A stretch of DNA of 64,000 nt from assembly GCA_027487845.1 (NCBI GenBank), contig JAIYCV010000051.1, positions 1 to 64,000 of the forward strand. The letters run 5' to 3'. The stretch comes from Flammeovirgaceae bacterium. Its GTDB lineage: Bacteria > Bacteroidota > Bacteroidia > Cytophagales > Cyclobacteriaceae. Every line of letters begins with the position of its first letter. Positions within the stretch are counted from its first letter, which is position 1. Positions 25,740-34,477 of the stretch are shown piece by piece. The position numbers and the translations under genes were made by a program. The notes under the pieces were generated by a model. The model was not told the DNA's origin, made no database searches, and worked only from the letters and a program-made list of their open reading frames with translations.

Positions 25740-26300
25740 ATGACGGTCGAGGAGATAAAAAGTGAATATGAGATAGTAGATCGCGCAAGGCTAAACCCTG
25801 CAGCTTTTGAGGTGTTGTATGAGCGCTATTTTGATCGCATATTCAATTTTATTTATCGGCAAACAGATGATGAGGAACTTACTGCTGATTTATGTTCTCA
25901 GACGTTTTTTCTGGTCTTGAAAAATATAAATCACTATGATTACCGAGGTGTACCCATATCTGCTTGGTTTTATAAGATTGCGAGTAACGAGGTGAACAAA
26001 TATTATCGCAAGCGAAAACAAGTCAAAATGTTCAGTCTAGAAGGGGCGGTATTACGGAACTTGATTGAACAGGAGAACGATGGATATGATGAGCAAGCAA
26101 TCGCGCGGTTGCTCAACTTTATGAAAGAGTTACCTGGCGACATGATAGAAGTATTGCAGCTTCGGTTTTATGAAGACAAGGATTTTAAAGAAATAGCATT
26201 TATTTTGGACCAATCAGAAAGTGCTGTAAAAATGCGCACCTATCGTGCGTTGGACAAATTACGAGCTAATTTTGAATTAAGAATTAAGTATAATGGGTAG
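25740..26300 (+). CDS. ECF-type RNA polymerase sigma factor
   Basis: A 186-residue sigma-70-family factor. Region 2 is FEVLYERYFDRIFNFIYRQ with DLCSQTFFLVLKNI, and region 4 is LPGDMIEVLQLRFYEDKDF followed by the helix-turn-helix (EIAFILDQSESAVKMRTYRAL). I use the ATG at 25740; an upstream in-frame TTG at 25725 adds five residues with no family resemblance. The downstream gene overlaps by 8 bases and encodes a small membrane protein that may act as its anti-sigma factor. Regulon unknown. Confidence 0.9.
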   Translation: MTVEEIKSEYEIVDRARLNPAAFEVLYERYFDRIFNFIYRQTDDEELTADLCSQTFFLVLKNINHYDYRGVPISAWFYKIASNEVNKYYRKRKQVKMFSLEGAVLRNLIEQENDGYDEQAIARLLNFMKELPGDMIEVLQLRFYEDKDFKEIAFILDQSESAVKMRTYRALDKLRANFELRIKYNG

Positions 26301-26562
26301 GAATGAAATAAAATTGCGCGATAAGCGATTGACTGCCGATACCGTAAAGGGTTATCGGAATTACTCCGCTCTGCTGAAAAAAGTAGAACGAGATAGAAGA
26401 TACAAGCAAACGATCCGCATTTTTATCATCTCTTTAATCGTCACTTTTATAGTTCTTATGTTGATTGTTCTTTCTTACTTAATAGTAAAGTGGGAAAGGG
26501 ATCGCGAGAAAAAAAATAAGTTTGACACATCGTCAATTGTTCAATTAAAAAATAAAGTTTAG
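26293..26562 (+). CDS. Small membrane protein, possible anti-sigma partner
   Basis: An 89-residue protein with a basic cytoplasmic N-terminal half (KLRDKRLTADTVKGYRNY, then KKVERDRRYKQ), one strong transmembrane helix (IFIISLIVTFIVLMLIVLSYLIV) and a short charged tail. The start overlaps the sigma-factor gene by 8 bases, so they are co-translated. The position and topology suggest control of the sigma factor, but no anti-sigma zinc motif (HxxxCxxC) is present. Function is inferred from context only. Confidence 0.68.
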   Translation: MGRNEIKLRDKRLTADTVKGYRNYSALLKKVERDRRYKQTIRIFIISLIVTFIVLMLIVLSYLIVKWERDREKKNKFDTSSIVQLKNKV

Positions 26563-26592
26563 CTTTCATTCCAGTTATTAAAATCTTGCAGA

Positions 26593-26997
26593 ATGAATTT
26601 CGCTAATAGAATTAAATCAATCCGTGGTAACACGTTTGTTCCCTTGTTTTCGACTCTTGTGATTTCTCTTTTTTGTGGTTCATCCTTCGCACAAAAACCG
26701 TTGGTAAATGTGAAAGGCAATTGGAAAATGAATGTCGAGACGTCAGTAGGCAGTGGCTCGCCCACCTTTGATTTGAAACACGAGAATGACTCTATTGTTA
26801 AGGGCACGTACAAAGGTCAACTCGGTGCTGCCGATGTAAAAGGAAAGGTTAAAGGTAAATCCGTTCATCTGGAGTTTAGTGTTAGTGGCAACCTTGTTGA
26901 GTATGATGGGGCAGTGAAAGGAGAGAGCATGAAAGGTACTGTAAAGCTGGGCAGCATGGGTAGTGGTACATTTACTGGGACCAGAGCAAAACAATGA
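26593..26997 (+). CDS. Secreted beta-rich protein of unknown function
   Basis: A 134-residue exported protein. After a signal peptide of about 34 residues (ending SSFAQ) comes a beta-rich domain: VKGNWKMNVETSVGSGSPTF, then KGTYKGQLGAADVKGKVKGK and KGTVKLGSMGSGTFTGTR. The repeated KG and GT strand patterns resemble small lipocalin-like or META-like barrels seen in Bacteroidota proteins that describe the fate of a reference molecule, but no specific family is certain. It lies 30 bases after the putative anti-sigma gene and may be part of the same transcript. Confidence 0.7.
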   Translation: MNFANRIKSIRGNTFVPLFSTLVISLFCGSSFAQKPLVNVKGNWKMNVETSVGSGSPTFDLKHENDSIVKGTYKGQLGAADVKGKVKGKSVHLEFSVSGNLVEYDGAVKGESMKGTVKLGSMGSGTFTGTRAKQ

Positions 26998-27029
26998 TTG
27001 GTGACAAACAGATCTATAAATAACATGCT

Positions 27030-27443
27030 ATGTTTTTAATTGAAAGAGTTAGTTCAGAAGAAGCCTCAAAGTTAATTGCATATGCAGTAACGGAGGCGCA
27101 CAAGCTTACTAAAGGAATTGCCATTGCGGTAGCAGGGACAGAAGGAGAGTTAATTGCATTTTTACGGATGGATGGCGCAAATTCGGCATCGGCCGTAATT
27201 GCGCAAAATAAAGCCTACACGGCAGCCCGCGACACCAAAGACACAATGACAATGGGCAAGTATATGCGAGATACCGATAGCCCACCCGCTTTTTGGGGCG
27301 ATTTGCAAATAACTGGTTTTGGCGGAGGTGTAGCGATCGTAGTTAAAAATAAAGTAATAGGGGGAATAGGCGTGAGCGGATTAAGTCAAGAAGAAGATAT
27401 TCGAATTGCGAAGGCAGCCATAGCAAGCGTTTTTAACAACTAA
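27030..27443 (+). CDS. GlcG/HbpS-family protein
   Basis: A 137-residue protein of the GlcG/HbpS family (formerly DUF336), typified by a haem-binding sensor component in Streptomyces and by GlcG of glycolate operons. Recognisable segments are IAVAGTEGELIAFLRMDGA, NKAYTAARD, FGGGVAIVVKNKVIGGIGVSG and the final helix (IRIAKAAIASVF). No signal peptide is present, so it is cytoplasmic. It lies 32 bases after the secreted-protein gene. The ligand is not known here. Confidence 0.85.
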   Translation: MFLIERVSSEEASKLIAYAVTEAHKLTKGIAIAVAGTEGELIAFLRMDGANSASAVIAQNKAYTAARDTKDTMTMGKYMRDTDSPPAFWGDLQITGFGGGVAIVVKNKVIGGIGVSGLSQEEDIRIAKAAIASVFNN

Positions 27444-27469
27444 GCCGGGGAGCTAAGGCAGAAATCTTT

Positions 27470-27712
27470 TTAGTGTTTTGAGATTAAATTTTTGCACGCC
27501 AAAACTTGCTCTGTAGGATCTCCATAGGCTACTTCAATTTTCAAATCTCCACCCAGTTCTTTTATCCTATCGGTAAACAATTTTTGATCTTTATACTATC
27601 TGTCAGTCACATAACTGTCCATTAGAAGCCCCACAGTTTGACATTTTGCCGGAAGCGAAACTATTCCCAGAAAAAACATAAAAAACAACTTTTCAATTCT
27701 CAAAGGTTTCAT
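27470..27712 (-). pseudogene. Remnant of a sugar-binding (XylF/RbsB-like) periplasmic protein gene
   Basis: On the minus strand, the ATG at 27712 begins a signal peptide (KLFFMFFLGIVSLPAKCQ) followed by TVGLLMDSYVTDR. An in-frame amber TAG at 27596-27598 then takes the place of the Trp usual in sugar-binding proteins (TDRW). Past it, the same frame continues with convincing family sequence (YKDQKLFTDRIKELGGDL, then EVAYGDPTEQVLACKNLIS) before a TAA at 27470-27472, where similarity stops. About 80 codons of an otherwise roughly 300-residue protein remain, so this is a truncated, stop-containing remnant. The family call is from pattern memory. Confidence 0.6.
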
Positions 27713-27840
27713 AAAATAGTGTGTTTAGGTTTTCTAATTACCGTTTCATTTTCCTTATTGCATCTCTATTTACAAAAAAATATTTCATAAAGTGCAGTAT
27801 TCAGTAAGTTATTTCAATCGTTTGCAAAAAAGATCGTTAA

Positions 27841-29127
27841 ATGAATAAGAAACATACTGGTCAGCTTCACGAAAAAAAAACGCACTTCAAATTATCAGAT
27901 GGGTTAGCGGAGTTTCCTCAAAATGTTTTTGAATATTCAGAGTCGCTAATACAACTTGATCTTTCAGGAAACCATCTGTCCGCACTTCCGGATGATTTTT
28001 GCAAATTTGAAAACCTGCGAATTTTGTTTCTATCTAACAACGATTTTACATCTTTTCCAAGAGTGCTTGGAAGAATGAAAAACCTCGATATCATAGGGTT
28101 TAAGGCCAATAGAATAAAAGGAATACCCGAAGATGCGTTGCCAGAAAATCTTCGTTGGTTAATTCTTACAGACAACGCGATTGAAGAACTCCCCATTTCG
28201 ATAGGCAATTGTAGTCGGCTGCAAAAGTTAATGCTTGCGGGTAACAGGCTCTCGCAATTGCCAGAGGAAATGTCGAAATGTAAAAACCTTGAACTTCTCC
28301 GGATTTCAGCGAATAGGTTAAAGGCTATTCCTGACTGGTTGTTTAATTTGCCCAAGTTAACTTGGCTGGCTTACGCAGGAAATCCGGTCAGCAGCATTTT
28401 CACTCAGCCTCTCCTTACCAGCCTCGACTGGAATCAACTGACTTTGGCAGAGCAATTGGGGCAAGGTGCGTCTGGTTTTATCTACAAGGCTTCATGGAAT
28501 GGAAAGGATGTGGCGGTAAAGTTGTTTAAGGGAGAAGTGACCAGTGATGGTTGGCCATCTGATGAAATGCACGCATCGATTCACGCGCAAGATCATCCCA
28601 ATATCGCACGTGTACTGGCCGAAATTCAGCATCACCCCGAAGGAAGGAGGGGATTGGTTTTTGAGTTTATTTCGCCAGACTACCGAAATCTTGGCTTGCC
28701 GCCAAACTTTGAAACGTGCACAAGAGATACATTTCCGCAGAATTCGGATTTTACATGTAGCGGAATTGTAGCGATTGCTTGTTTAATGGCAAGTGCATTA
28801 AAACACCTGCATGAAAGAGGTATTATGCATGGCGATTTTTATGCGCACAATATTCTTTGTAACAATGATAACAAGGCGTTGCTTAGTGACTTTGGTGCGG
28901 CCACGCGATATGATCGAAAAGAAGGCCACCTATCTTTAAAGTTGGAACGATTGGATGTGCGAGCTTTTGGTTGTTTAGTAGATGATTTGCTTCAACGGGC
29001 AATAGATCCGGATCATCGATTTTATACTTATTTATTTGATCTTCGGGATCTGTGCTTGCGTGATGAACTTTCGAAAAGACCTGCACTAGAAACCCTTTTG
29101 TCATTACTAGAACAGTTAAAGAATTGA
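27841..29127 (+). CDS. Leucine-rich-repeat protein kinase
   Basis: A 428-residue cytoplasmic protein with no signal peptide. Residues 15 to about 190 carry six or so leucine-rich repeats (LIQLDLSGNHLSALPDDF, LRWLILTDNAIEELP, LQKLMLAGNRLSQLPEEM). A eukaryotic-type protein kinase domain fills the rest: glycine loop LGQGASGFIY, catalytic-type Lys in VAVKLF, HGDFYAHN (HxD...N catalytic loop, Gly replacing Arg), and DFG in LLSDFGAAT. The essential Lys, Asp and Asn residues are present, so it is probably active. The C-lobe is short, without a clear APE motif. The gene stands alone; target proteins are unknown. Confidence 0.88.
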   Translation: MNKKHTGQLHEKKTHFKLSDGLAEFPQNVFEYSESLIQLDLSGNHLSALPDDFCKFENLRILFLSNNDFTSFPRVLGRMKNLDIIGFKANRIKGIPEDALPENLRWLILTDNAIEELPISIGNCSRLQKLMLAGNRLSQLPEEMSKCKNLELLRISANRLKAIPDWLFNLPKLTWLAYAGNPVSSIFTQPLLTSLDWNQLTLAEQLGQGASGFIYKASWNGKDVAVKLFKGEVTSDGWPSDEMHASIHAQDHPNIARVLAEIQHHPEGRRGLVFEFISPDYRNLGLPPNFETCTRDTFPQNSDFTCSGIVAIACLMASALKHLHERGIMHGDFYAHNILCNNDNKALLSDFGAATRYDRKEGHLSLKLERLDVRAFGCLVDDLLQRAIDPDHRFYTYLFDLRDLCLRDELSKRPALETLLSLLEQLKN

Positions 29128-29170
29128 ATTTTTCGAATGGAACGGCCCCGCGATTTTGACATGTTGAATG

Positions 29171-29178
29171 TATATTTG
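29171..29178 (+). promoter_or_regulatory. -7 promoter element before the cytochrome gene (TATATTTG)
   Basis: Exact TAnnTTTG match 26 bases upstream of the TTG start of the multihaem cytochrome. A TTTTG lies upstream but only 12 bases away, shorter than the usual spacing. Confidence 0.4.
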
Positions 29179-29204
29179 TTCCTACACCTCCAAAGTGAAC
29201 TCAA

Positions 29205-30452
29205 TTGAAAAAGAAGCACCTATATATTCTTGCATTTGTGGCGCTAGCGATCGGCTTTGCTTCTTTGTTATACATTAAATACTATTCCAACGCCACAAAG
29301 ATACCAATAGAGCAGCAGCAAAGTAATTTTGTAGGATCTCAATCATGCGTTTCATGCCACGCTTCCGTGCATAATTCATTTGTAAATACTGCACACTTCA
29401 ACACGAGTGCTGATGCAACGGTTTCTTCAATCAAAGGTAGTTTTGATCCTCCGTACAATGAGTATCAGTATAATCAGCACGATAAAATGATTATGGAGAA
29501 ATTCGAGTCGGGTTTCTTCCAAACGGGATACTCAGATGGAAAAAAAGTGGGGAGTCAAAGGTTCGATATAGTTATTGGTTCAGGAACGAAAGGCCAGACA
29601 TACCTGAATTGGATTGACAATAAATTGATCCAATTACCAGTTTCCTATTATGTAAGCGATTCACTGTGGTCAAGCAGTCCTGGCTATCCTCCAGATCGGT
29701 TTGTCATAAGTAGGCCTATAACATCAAAATGTTTGAGTTGCCATAGTACTTTTTTTAACGTAAAGGCTCAGATGGGAAAACCAGAAGAGTTTGACAAACT
29801 CAATATTATTTTTGGCGTTGATTGCGAACGGTGTCACGGGCCGGCCTCCAGACATGTTGATTTTCATACGGAAAAACCTGCCGAAAAAGGAGGGAAGTAT
29901 ATCATTCGACATAAGAGCCTTACGCGCAAACAGCAGCTTCACGCGTGTGCGCAGTGCCATTCTAGTTCTCTCAAAATGACGAAGGCTCCGTTTACATTTT
30001 TCCCAGGCGATGTTTTGTTTGAAGATTTTATGGCACTAGGGCGAGGCGATACTTCGTCTTCCGCTGAGGTGCATGGAAATCAATATGACTTACTTACATT
30101 GAGTAAATGTTTCCTAAAGTCTGACTCCATGACTTGCTCGAGTTGCCATAACACGCATGTTAAGGAGCGAGATAATTTAGCGTTGTTTTCTGAGCGATGT
30201 CAATCGTGTCATCAAACGAATAAGAATGAATGCACCGTGGATGCGAAAGGATTCGATATTAAATCCAACTGCGTAGATTGTCATATGCCAAAAAATCTTT
30301 CTAACAAGATAAGTTTTCGTGTAGAGGGAAAAAGTACCTTGTCGAAAGAAATAGCTCGTACACATTTTATAAAAGTCTATCCGCAGCAAGCTAAAAAGCT
30401 AATTGATGACTTCGAAGAATTTCTAAAGAGTACCCACGCGAAAAAGGGATAG
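29205..30452 (+). CDS. Seven-haem c-type cytochrome (cytochrome c554-like)
   Basis: A 415-residue exported electron carrier with an uncleaved or lipid-free N-terminal helix (LYILAFVALAIGFASLLYI). Seven CxxCH haem sites are present: CVSCH, CLSCH, CERCH, CAQCH, CSSCH, CQSCH and CVDCH. The last is in CVDCHMPK, as in NapC/NrfB and c554-type proteins. The start is TTG at 29205; an in-frame TGA at 29196-29198 rules out anything longer. The next gene, a YkgJ-type protein, follows 4 bases later. The redox partner is unknown. Confidence 0.88.
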   Translation: MKKKHLYILAFVALAIGFASLLYIKYYSNATKIPIEQQQSNFVGSQSCVSCHASVHNSFVNTAHFNTSADATVSSIKGSFDPPYNEYQYNQHDKMIMEKFESGFFQTGYSDGKKVGSQRFDIVIGSGTKGQTYLNWIDNKLIQLPVSYYVSDSLWSSSPGYPPDRFVISRPITSKCLSCHSTFFNVKAQMGKPEEFDKLNIIFGVDCERCHGPASRHVDFHTEKPAEKGGKYIIRHKSLTRKQQLHACAQCHSSSLKMTKAPFTFFPGDVLFEDFMALGRGDTSSSAEVHGNQYDLLTLSKCFLKSDSMTCSSCHNTHVKERDNLALFSERCQSCHQTNKNECTVDAKGFDIKSNCVDCHMPKNLSNKISFRVEGKSTLSKEIARTHFIKVYPQQAKKLIDDFEEFLKSTHAKKG

Positions 30453-30456
30453 CCAA

Positions 30457-30945
30457 ATGGATTTAGTTTTATTTAAAAAAGAAGCTGAAAAAAATCAATC
30501 TGGGAATAAAAAGTTTCTTTCAAAGCTTTCAAAATGCGATGCGCGAAAAGTGGATGCTGCCTTCCATCAGCAGCATGAGGAAATTTTTGAACAGATAGAT
30601 TGCCTCCGTTGTGCCAATTGTTGCAAAACTACCAGCCCCATTTTTTATGAAAATGATATTGAAAGGGCAGCGAAAAGTATGCGTATGAAGCCTGGCGATT
30701 TTGTTTCTAAATATTTGCGTGTCGATGAAGACAAAGATTATGTTCTTCAATCTTCTCCCTGCCCCTTCTTAGGCAGTGATAATTATTGTACGATTTACAA
30801 CGATCGCCCCAAAGCTTGCCGCGAATACCCTCATACCAATAGAAAGAAAATGGTGCAGATTATGGATTTAACATTCAAAAATACGTTAGTTTGCCCTGCA
30901 GTATACCAAATGGTAGACCGTCTAAAAAAACTCAACTTCATTTAA
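30457..30945 (+). CDS. YkgJ-family cysteine-cluster protein
   Basis: A 162-residue protein of the YkgJ/YcgN type with a metal-binding cysteine cluster: CLRCANCC near residue 50, CPFL and CTIYNDRPKACREYPH later, and a final Cys (LVCPA). Family members are thought to bind zinc or an Fe-S cluster; the activity is not established. It lies 4 bases after the multihaem cytochrome gene, which suggests a role in that redox unit or simply co-expression. No signal peptide. Confidence 0.85.
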   Translation: MDLVLFKKEAEKNQSGNKKFLSKLSKCDARKVDAAFHQQHEEIFEQIDCLRCANCCKTTSPIFYENDIERAAKSMRMKPGDFVSKYLRVDEDKDYVLQSSPCPFLGSDNYCTIYNDRPKACREYPHTNRKKMVQIMDLTFKNTLVCPAVYQMVDRLKKLNFI

Positions 30946-30957
30946 AACTCAAGCCTT

Positions 30958-32373
30958 ATGCTACAGCGATTCATCTTGTTTTTTTTGGTAGTTGGTAACC
31001 TTGCGACTGCACAAGTGAGGTTACCAGCCGTGTTCTCCGACCACATGGTATTAGAGCAACAATCAGAAGTTGTTATCTGGGGTTGGGCAAATCCGTCAGA
31101 GAAAATCAAGATCAAGCCAAGTTGGAGTGAGGATACCATTAAACTGGTAACACCTAGTTCGGCACAGTGGTCGAGTAAATTGAGAACCCCGATTGCCGGA
31201 GGTCCCCACAAAATAATGATAAGGGGAAGCAATGAAATTATTCTTCAAGATGTGATGATTGGGGAGGTGTGGCTTTGTTCGGGTCAATCTAATATGGAAT
31301 GGAGTGTAAATAATGGTACTGAGGATGCCAAGGCCGATATGCAAAACGCTAATTTCCCCAACATCCGCTTGTTTCAAGTGAATAAATCGGGGAGCGATTA
31401 TCCCCAGGTTCGTGGCGAAGGTAAGTGGGAAGCGTGTACCCCACAATCAATGAAAAGTTTTAGTGCCGTTGGGTATTTTTTTGGAAAAAAATTACATGCG
31501 GATTTAAAAATCCCCATCGGAATAATCAATGCGAGCTGGGGCGCTACAGCCGCTGAGGTTTGGACACCGAAAGAAAAGATTATAGGCGATGAAGAGCTAA
31601 CTGCTTCATATCAATTGTTAAAAGAAAACCCATGGTGTACCATCCAGGTTGGTGCTACCTACAACGCCATGATTCATCCGCTAGTGCCCTACAAAATTGC
31701 GGGTGTCTTGTGGTATCAAGGTGAATCAAACACTGCTTCACCACTTACCTACAAAAAGTTAATGACCACCTTAATCGAAAGTTGGAGAAATGATTTTGGC
31801 AAAGATATCCCTTTCTATTTTGTTCAGATAGCACCCTATACTTATGGAAGGGCGAATGAAGGGATGTTGATTCGGGAGCAACAAAGTAAGTTGCTTAGCG
31901 TGCCCAACACGGGCATGGTAGTTATTTCCGACAAGGTAGATAACGTGAAGGACATTCACCCCAAGTTTAAAAAACCAGTTGGTGACCGTTTGGCAAATAT
32001 GGCGTTAGCAGAAGTCTACAAGAAACCAATTCTTGGATATAAGTCTCCGGTTTACAAAAGCATGAAGGTTGAAAAGACTTCTATTCGAATTTTATTTGAC
32101 TATGCCGATGTTGGTTTACTAAGCACAGGTGGAGACCCAAAGGAGTTTTTTGTTGCAGGAGCCGATAAGAAGTTTTATCCCGCGGTGGCTAAATTAGACG
32201 GAACTACTGTGATCGTCTCTGCTAAAGAAGTGAAGGCCCCTGTTGCCGTTAGATATGCGTGGGGCAACAGTGTAATCTCCAATTTGTACAATAAGGAATT
32301 CTTACCTGTTTCTAGTTTTCGAACTGATGATTGGGAGATTGAACTTGTTTCGCCACCATCGGCTAAACAATGA
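30958..32373 (+). CDS. Sialate O-acetylesterase-like SGNH hydrolase
   Basis: A 471-residue secreted esterase with a signal peptide (residues 1-18, ending ATAQ). It has the sialate 9-O-acetylesterase layout: a beta domain starting LPAVFSDHMVLEQ, the catalytic Ser in WLCSGQSNMEW, WYQGESN, and the Asp/His segment (DIHPKFKKPVGDR). Such enzymes remove O-acetyl groups from sialic acids or, in many Bacteroidota, from plant polysaccharides such as acetylated xylan or pectin. No SusC/SusD pair is nearby, so the substrate is not indicated by context. The gene starts 12 bases after the YkgJ gene. Confidence 0.88.
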   Translation: MLQRFILFFLVVGNLATAQVRLPAVFSDHMVLEQQSEVVIWGWANPSEKIKIKPSWSEDTIKLVTPSSAQWSSKLRTPIAGGPHKIMIRGSNEIILQDVMIGEVWLCSGQSNMEWSVNNGTEDAKADMQNANFPNIRLFQVNKSGSDYPQVRGEGKWEACTPQSMKSFSAVGYFFGKKLHADLKIPIGIINASWGATAAEVWTPKEKIIGDEELTASYQLLKENPWCTIQVGATYNAMIHPLVPYKIAGVLWYQGESNTASPLTYKKLMTTLIESWRNDFGKDIPFYFVQIAPYTYGRANEGMLIREQQSKLLSVPNTGMVVISDKVDNVKDIHPKFKKPVGDRLANMALAEVYKKPILGYKSPVYKSMKVEKTSIRILFDYADVGLLSTGGDPKEFFVAGADKKFYPAVAKLDGTTVIVSAKEVKAPVAVRYAWGNSVISNLYNKEFLPVSSFRTDDWEIELVSPPSAKQ

Positions 32374-32390
32374 CCAAATTACTAAGGCGG

Positions 32391-33884
32391 CTATTGCCTG
32401 CCATTGGTAGACTTAAAACGAAACGTATAGCCAAGCAATAGGCCATAGGATAGGAAACTCACTTGGGAAGTTGTTTGCTGCCCAAGCAGAAAAGAAGCTT
32501 CCGTTGGTTTGTCAAAGTTAGCGAATTGCTTTAGGGTGCCTTCAGAAGCAAAACTGAGATTTATTCCCAAACTGATGTCCCTTCTTTCCTGGCTAAAAGT
32601 TCCACCAAAAACAAAGTGGTAGATATTCCATGAAGATATATCTAAGTTAATTGCATTGTTAGACAATGTTTTACGGCTCGTTTTCACCACCTCGTCATCG
32701 TAGGCTCTATCGTAAAAGGAATTGTTAGTTCTGAAGCCAGTGCTTAAACTTAACTTTGGATTAATAGTTTGCTGTACACCCACCGCGACATTTAATACAG
32801 ATTTATTAGACGCATTTATTTTAAGAAACTTACTACCATCCAATGCTAAATTGGTAGGTCTTTTAAAAAGATCGTCCTCAGGGGAGACGATATTGTATTG
32901 GGCAATACTCCCAAACCATTCGGCAGAAACGGCAAAAACGGTTCTTTTATTATCGTACACAAATCCTCCAGAAATAGCTAGGGGACTTTTATAGGTTGTT
33001 GTTAAATCCGTTTGTCTGTCATTGGCCGAGATATTTGCGCGTGAAAAAATGGGTGGCTTGGCTGGATTGGGTTGCAAGTTTATTGTCAAATTATTGGCAG
33101 TTACGTCCCTAGCGACTGTGCCTTTTCCTGAAAGCACCAAACTTGGACTGGTTACCGCCAATCCAGCCGACCAATTGCCCGATTTAAATGCGATACCCAA
33201 CTTGCCTGAGTACCGTAAATTCGAGTACTCGATACTTTGAATTTCGCCCGTGCTTACCAAAGAGGAGGAGGCATTGTTTAAAATCATGCGGGCCAATTCC
33301 GTCTTCGAATACGTATGCGTTCTTAGTATAACCTGATTGCTGTATCCGATCGACCATTTGTCGTTTATCCGATACGAAAATGCAAAAGCAACCAAATTCT
33401 CTGACACTCTGGTATTGTGTGTAAATTGGCCAACGTATTCTTCAAGCCCTTTGCTTTCAACATCATCTACAATTGCTTTAGGGTCTTCTAGTCTAGCCGA
33501 AGCTTTGAAAGTAAATTCCGTGGGCACAATGATGGCATATCCAATAGTAAGTCGATTGGAGGGTCTTTTTGGAATCAACCCTGAAACCGTTGTTGGCACT
33601 GCCGAAAACTGACTACTACCTACGTCCAACCCCGGCCCGGCCCCGTCTTTTGCATTAATACTTGAGAGCTGGTATATATTGGCATTTAGAGAGACAGAAA
33701 TATTTTTGACAAAACTTAACAGCGCTGGATTGTATACTACCGAGCTGTTGTCTTCAAGACCTCCTACCGCAGGGCCGCCCATCAATGCGGCTTTAGTGCC
33801 AAAGCGATAGGTCCAATAATGTGTATCTTGCCCAAAACATACCAGCGTTTGAATTAGGCAGCAGAGCAGTACAAGTCTTTTCAT
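32391..33884 (-). CDS. OmpP1/FadL-like outer-membrane transport protein
   Basis: A 497-residue outer-membrane barrel of the OmpP1/FadL/TodX family, which takes up hydrophobic compounds. It has a signal peptide (MKRLVLLCCLIQTLVCFGQ) and then the family's N-terminal plug segment with GLEDNSSVVYNPA, whose NP(A) is typical. The remainder has alternating strands. I use the ATG at 33884 because it begins the signal peptide; the in-frame start at 33926 adds 14 residues. It converges on the esterase gene with a 17-base gap. The cargo is not predicted. Confidence 0.82.
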   Translation of the reverse strand: MKRLVLLCCLIQTLVCFGQDTHYWTYRFGTKAALMGGPAVGGLEDNSSVVYNPALLSFVKNISVSLNANIYQLSSINAKDGAGPGLDVGSSQFSAVPTTVSGLIPKRPSNRLTIGYAIIVPTEFTFKASARLEDPKAIVDDVESKGLEEYVGQFTHNTRVSENLVAFAFSYRINDKWSIGYSNQVILRTHTYSKTELARMILNNASSSLVSTGEIQSIEYSNLRYSGKLGIAFKSGNWSAGLAVTSPSLVLSGKGTVARDVTANNLTINLQPNPAKPPIFSRANISANDRQTDLTTTYKSPLAISGGFVYDNKRTVFAVSAEWFGSIAQYNIVSPEDDLFKRPTNLALDGSKFLKINASNKSVLNVAVGVQQTINPKLSLSTGFRTNNSFYDRAYDDEVVKTSRKTLSNNAINLDISSWNIYHFVFGGTFSQERRDISLGINLSFASEGTLKQFANFDKPTEASFLLGQQTTSQVSFLSYGLLLGYTFRFKSTNGRQ

Positions 33885-33950
33885 GTTCGAGTTGATTTGA
33901 GTAAAAATAATCACATACTTACACAATTTTCAAGACTCTAGTTTCATTCT

Positions 33951-34454
33951 ATGACCGAGCTGCTTATCAAGCCCTTTGAGCCACGCTACCAACAACAGGT
34001 GGAAGAATTGGTATTGACCATTCAAAATGAGGAATTTAAGTTAAATATTACGGCCCAGCATCAACCCGATCTGCCCGATTTAAAGGCATTTTATCAAGAC
34101 AAAAAAGGTGAATTTTGGATTGCAGTAGATGCGACCGATGCGGTTTTAGGCTGTATCGGTTTCGAAAAACTAGACAACACAAATGGGGCTTTGCGCAAGA
34201 TGTTTTTGAAAAAAGAAGTTAGGGGGAATAAGGAACTAAACGTAGCTCAGCAGCTGTACGATATGTTGATCTTATTTGCTAAGGATACAGGAACCAGATC
34301 GATTTGCTTAGACACGCCATTAGTAGCACATGCAGCTCATCGATTTTATGAGCGAAATGGCTGGACAATGACGCCCATCGAAAAGTTACCACACACTTAT
34401 AAAATCCCTAAAATTGATCCTAAACTCATCAAGTTTTATGTTTTGAATTTCTGA
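33951..34454 (+). CDS. GNAT-family N-acetyltransferase
   Basis: A 167-residue GNAT acetyltransferase. It shows the beta-strand/acetyl-CoA-binding region (VLGCIGFEKLDN, then LRKMFLKKEVRGNKELNVAQQL, a variant of the pyrophosphate-binding loop) and the C-terminal HRFYERNGW motif. The substrate cannot be named. The gene is divergent from the FadL-like gene and followed 23 bases later by the DUF4421 gene, with which it may be co-transcribed. Confidence 0.86.
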   Translation: MTELLIKPFEPRYQQQVEELVLTIQNEEFKLNITAQHQPDLPDLKAFYQDKKGEFWIAVDATDAVLGCIGFEKLDNTNGALRKMFLKKEVRGNKELNVAQQLYDMLILFAKDTGTRSICLDTPLVAHAAHRFYERNGWTMTPIEKLPHTYKIPKIDPKLIKFYVLNF

Positions 34455-34477
34455 GTATCACCAAGCAGTAAAAGAAG

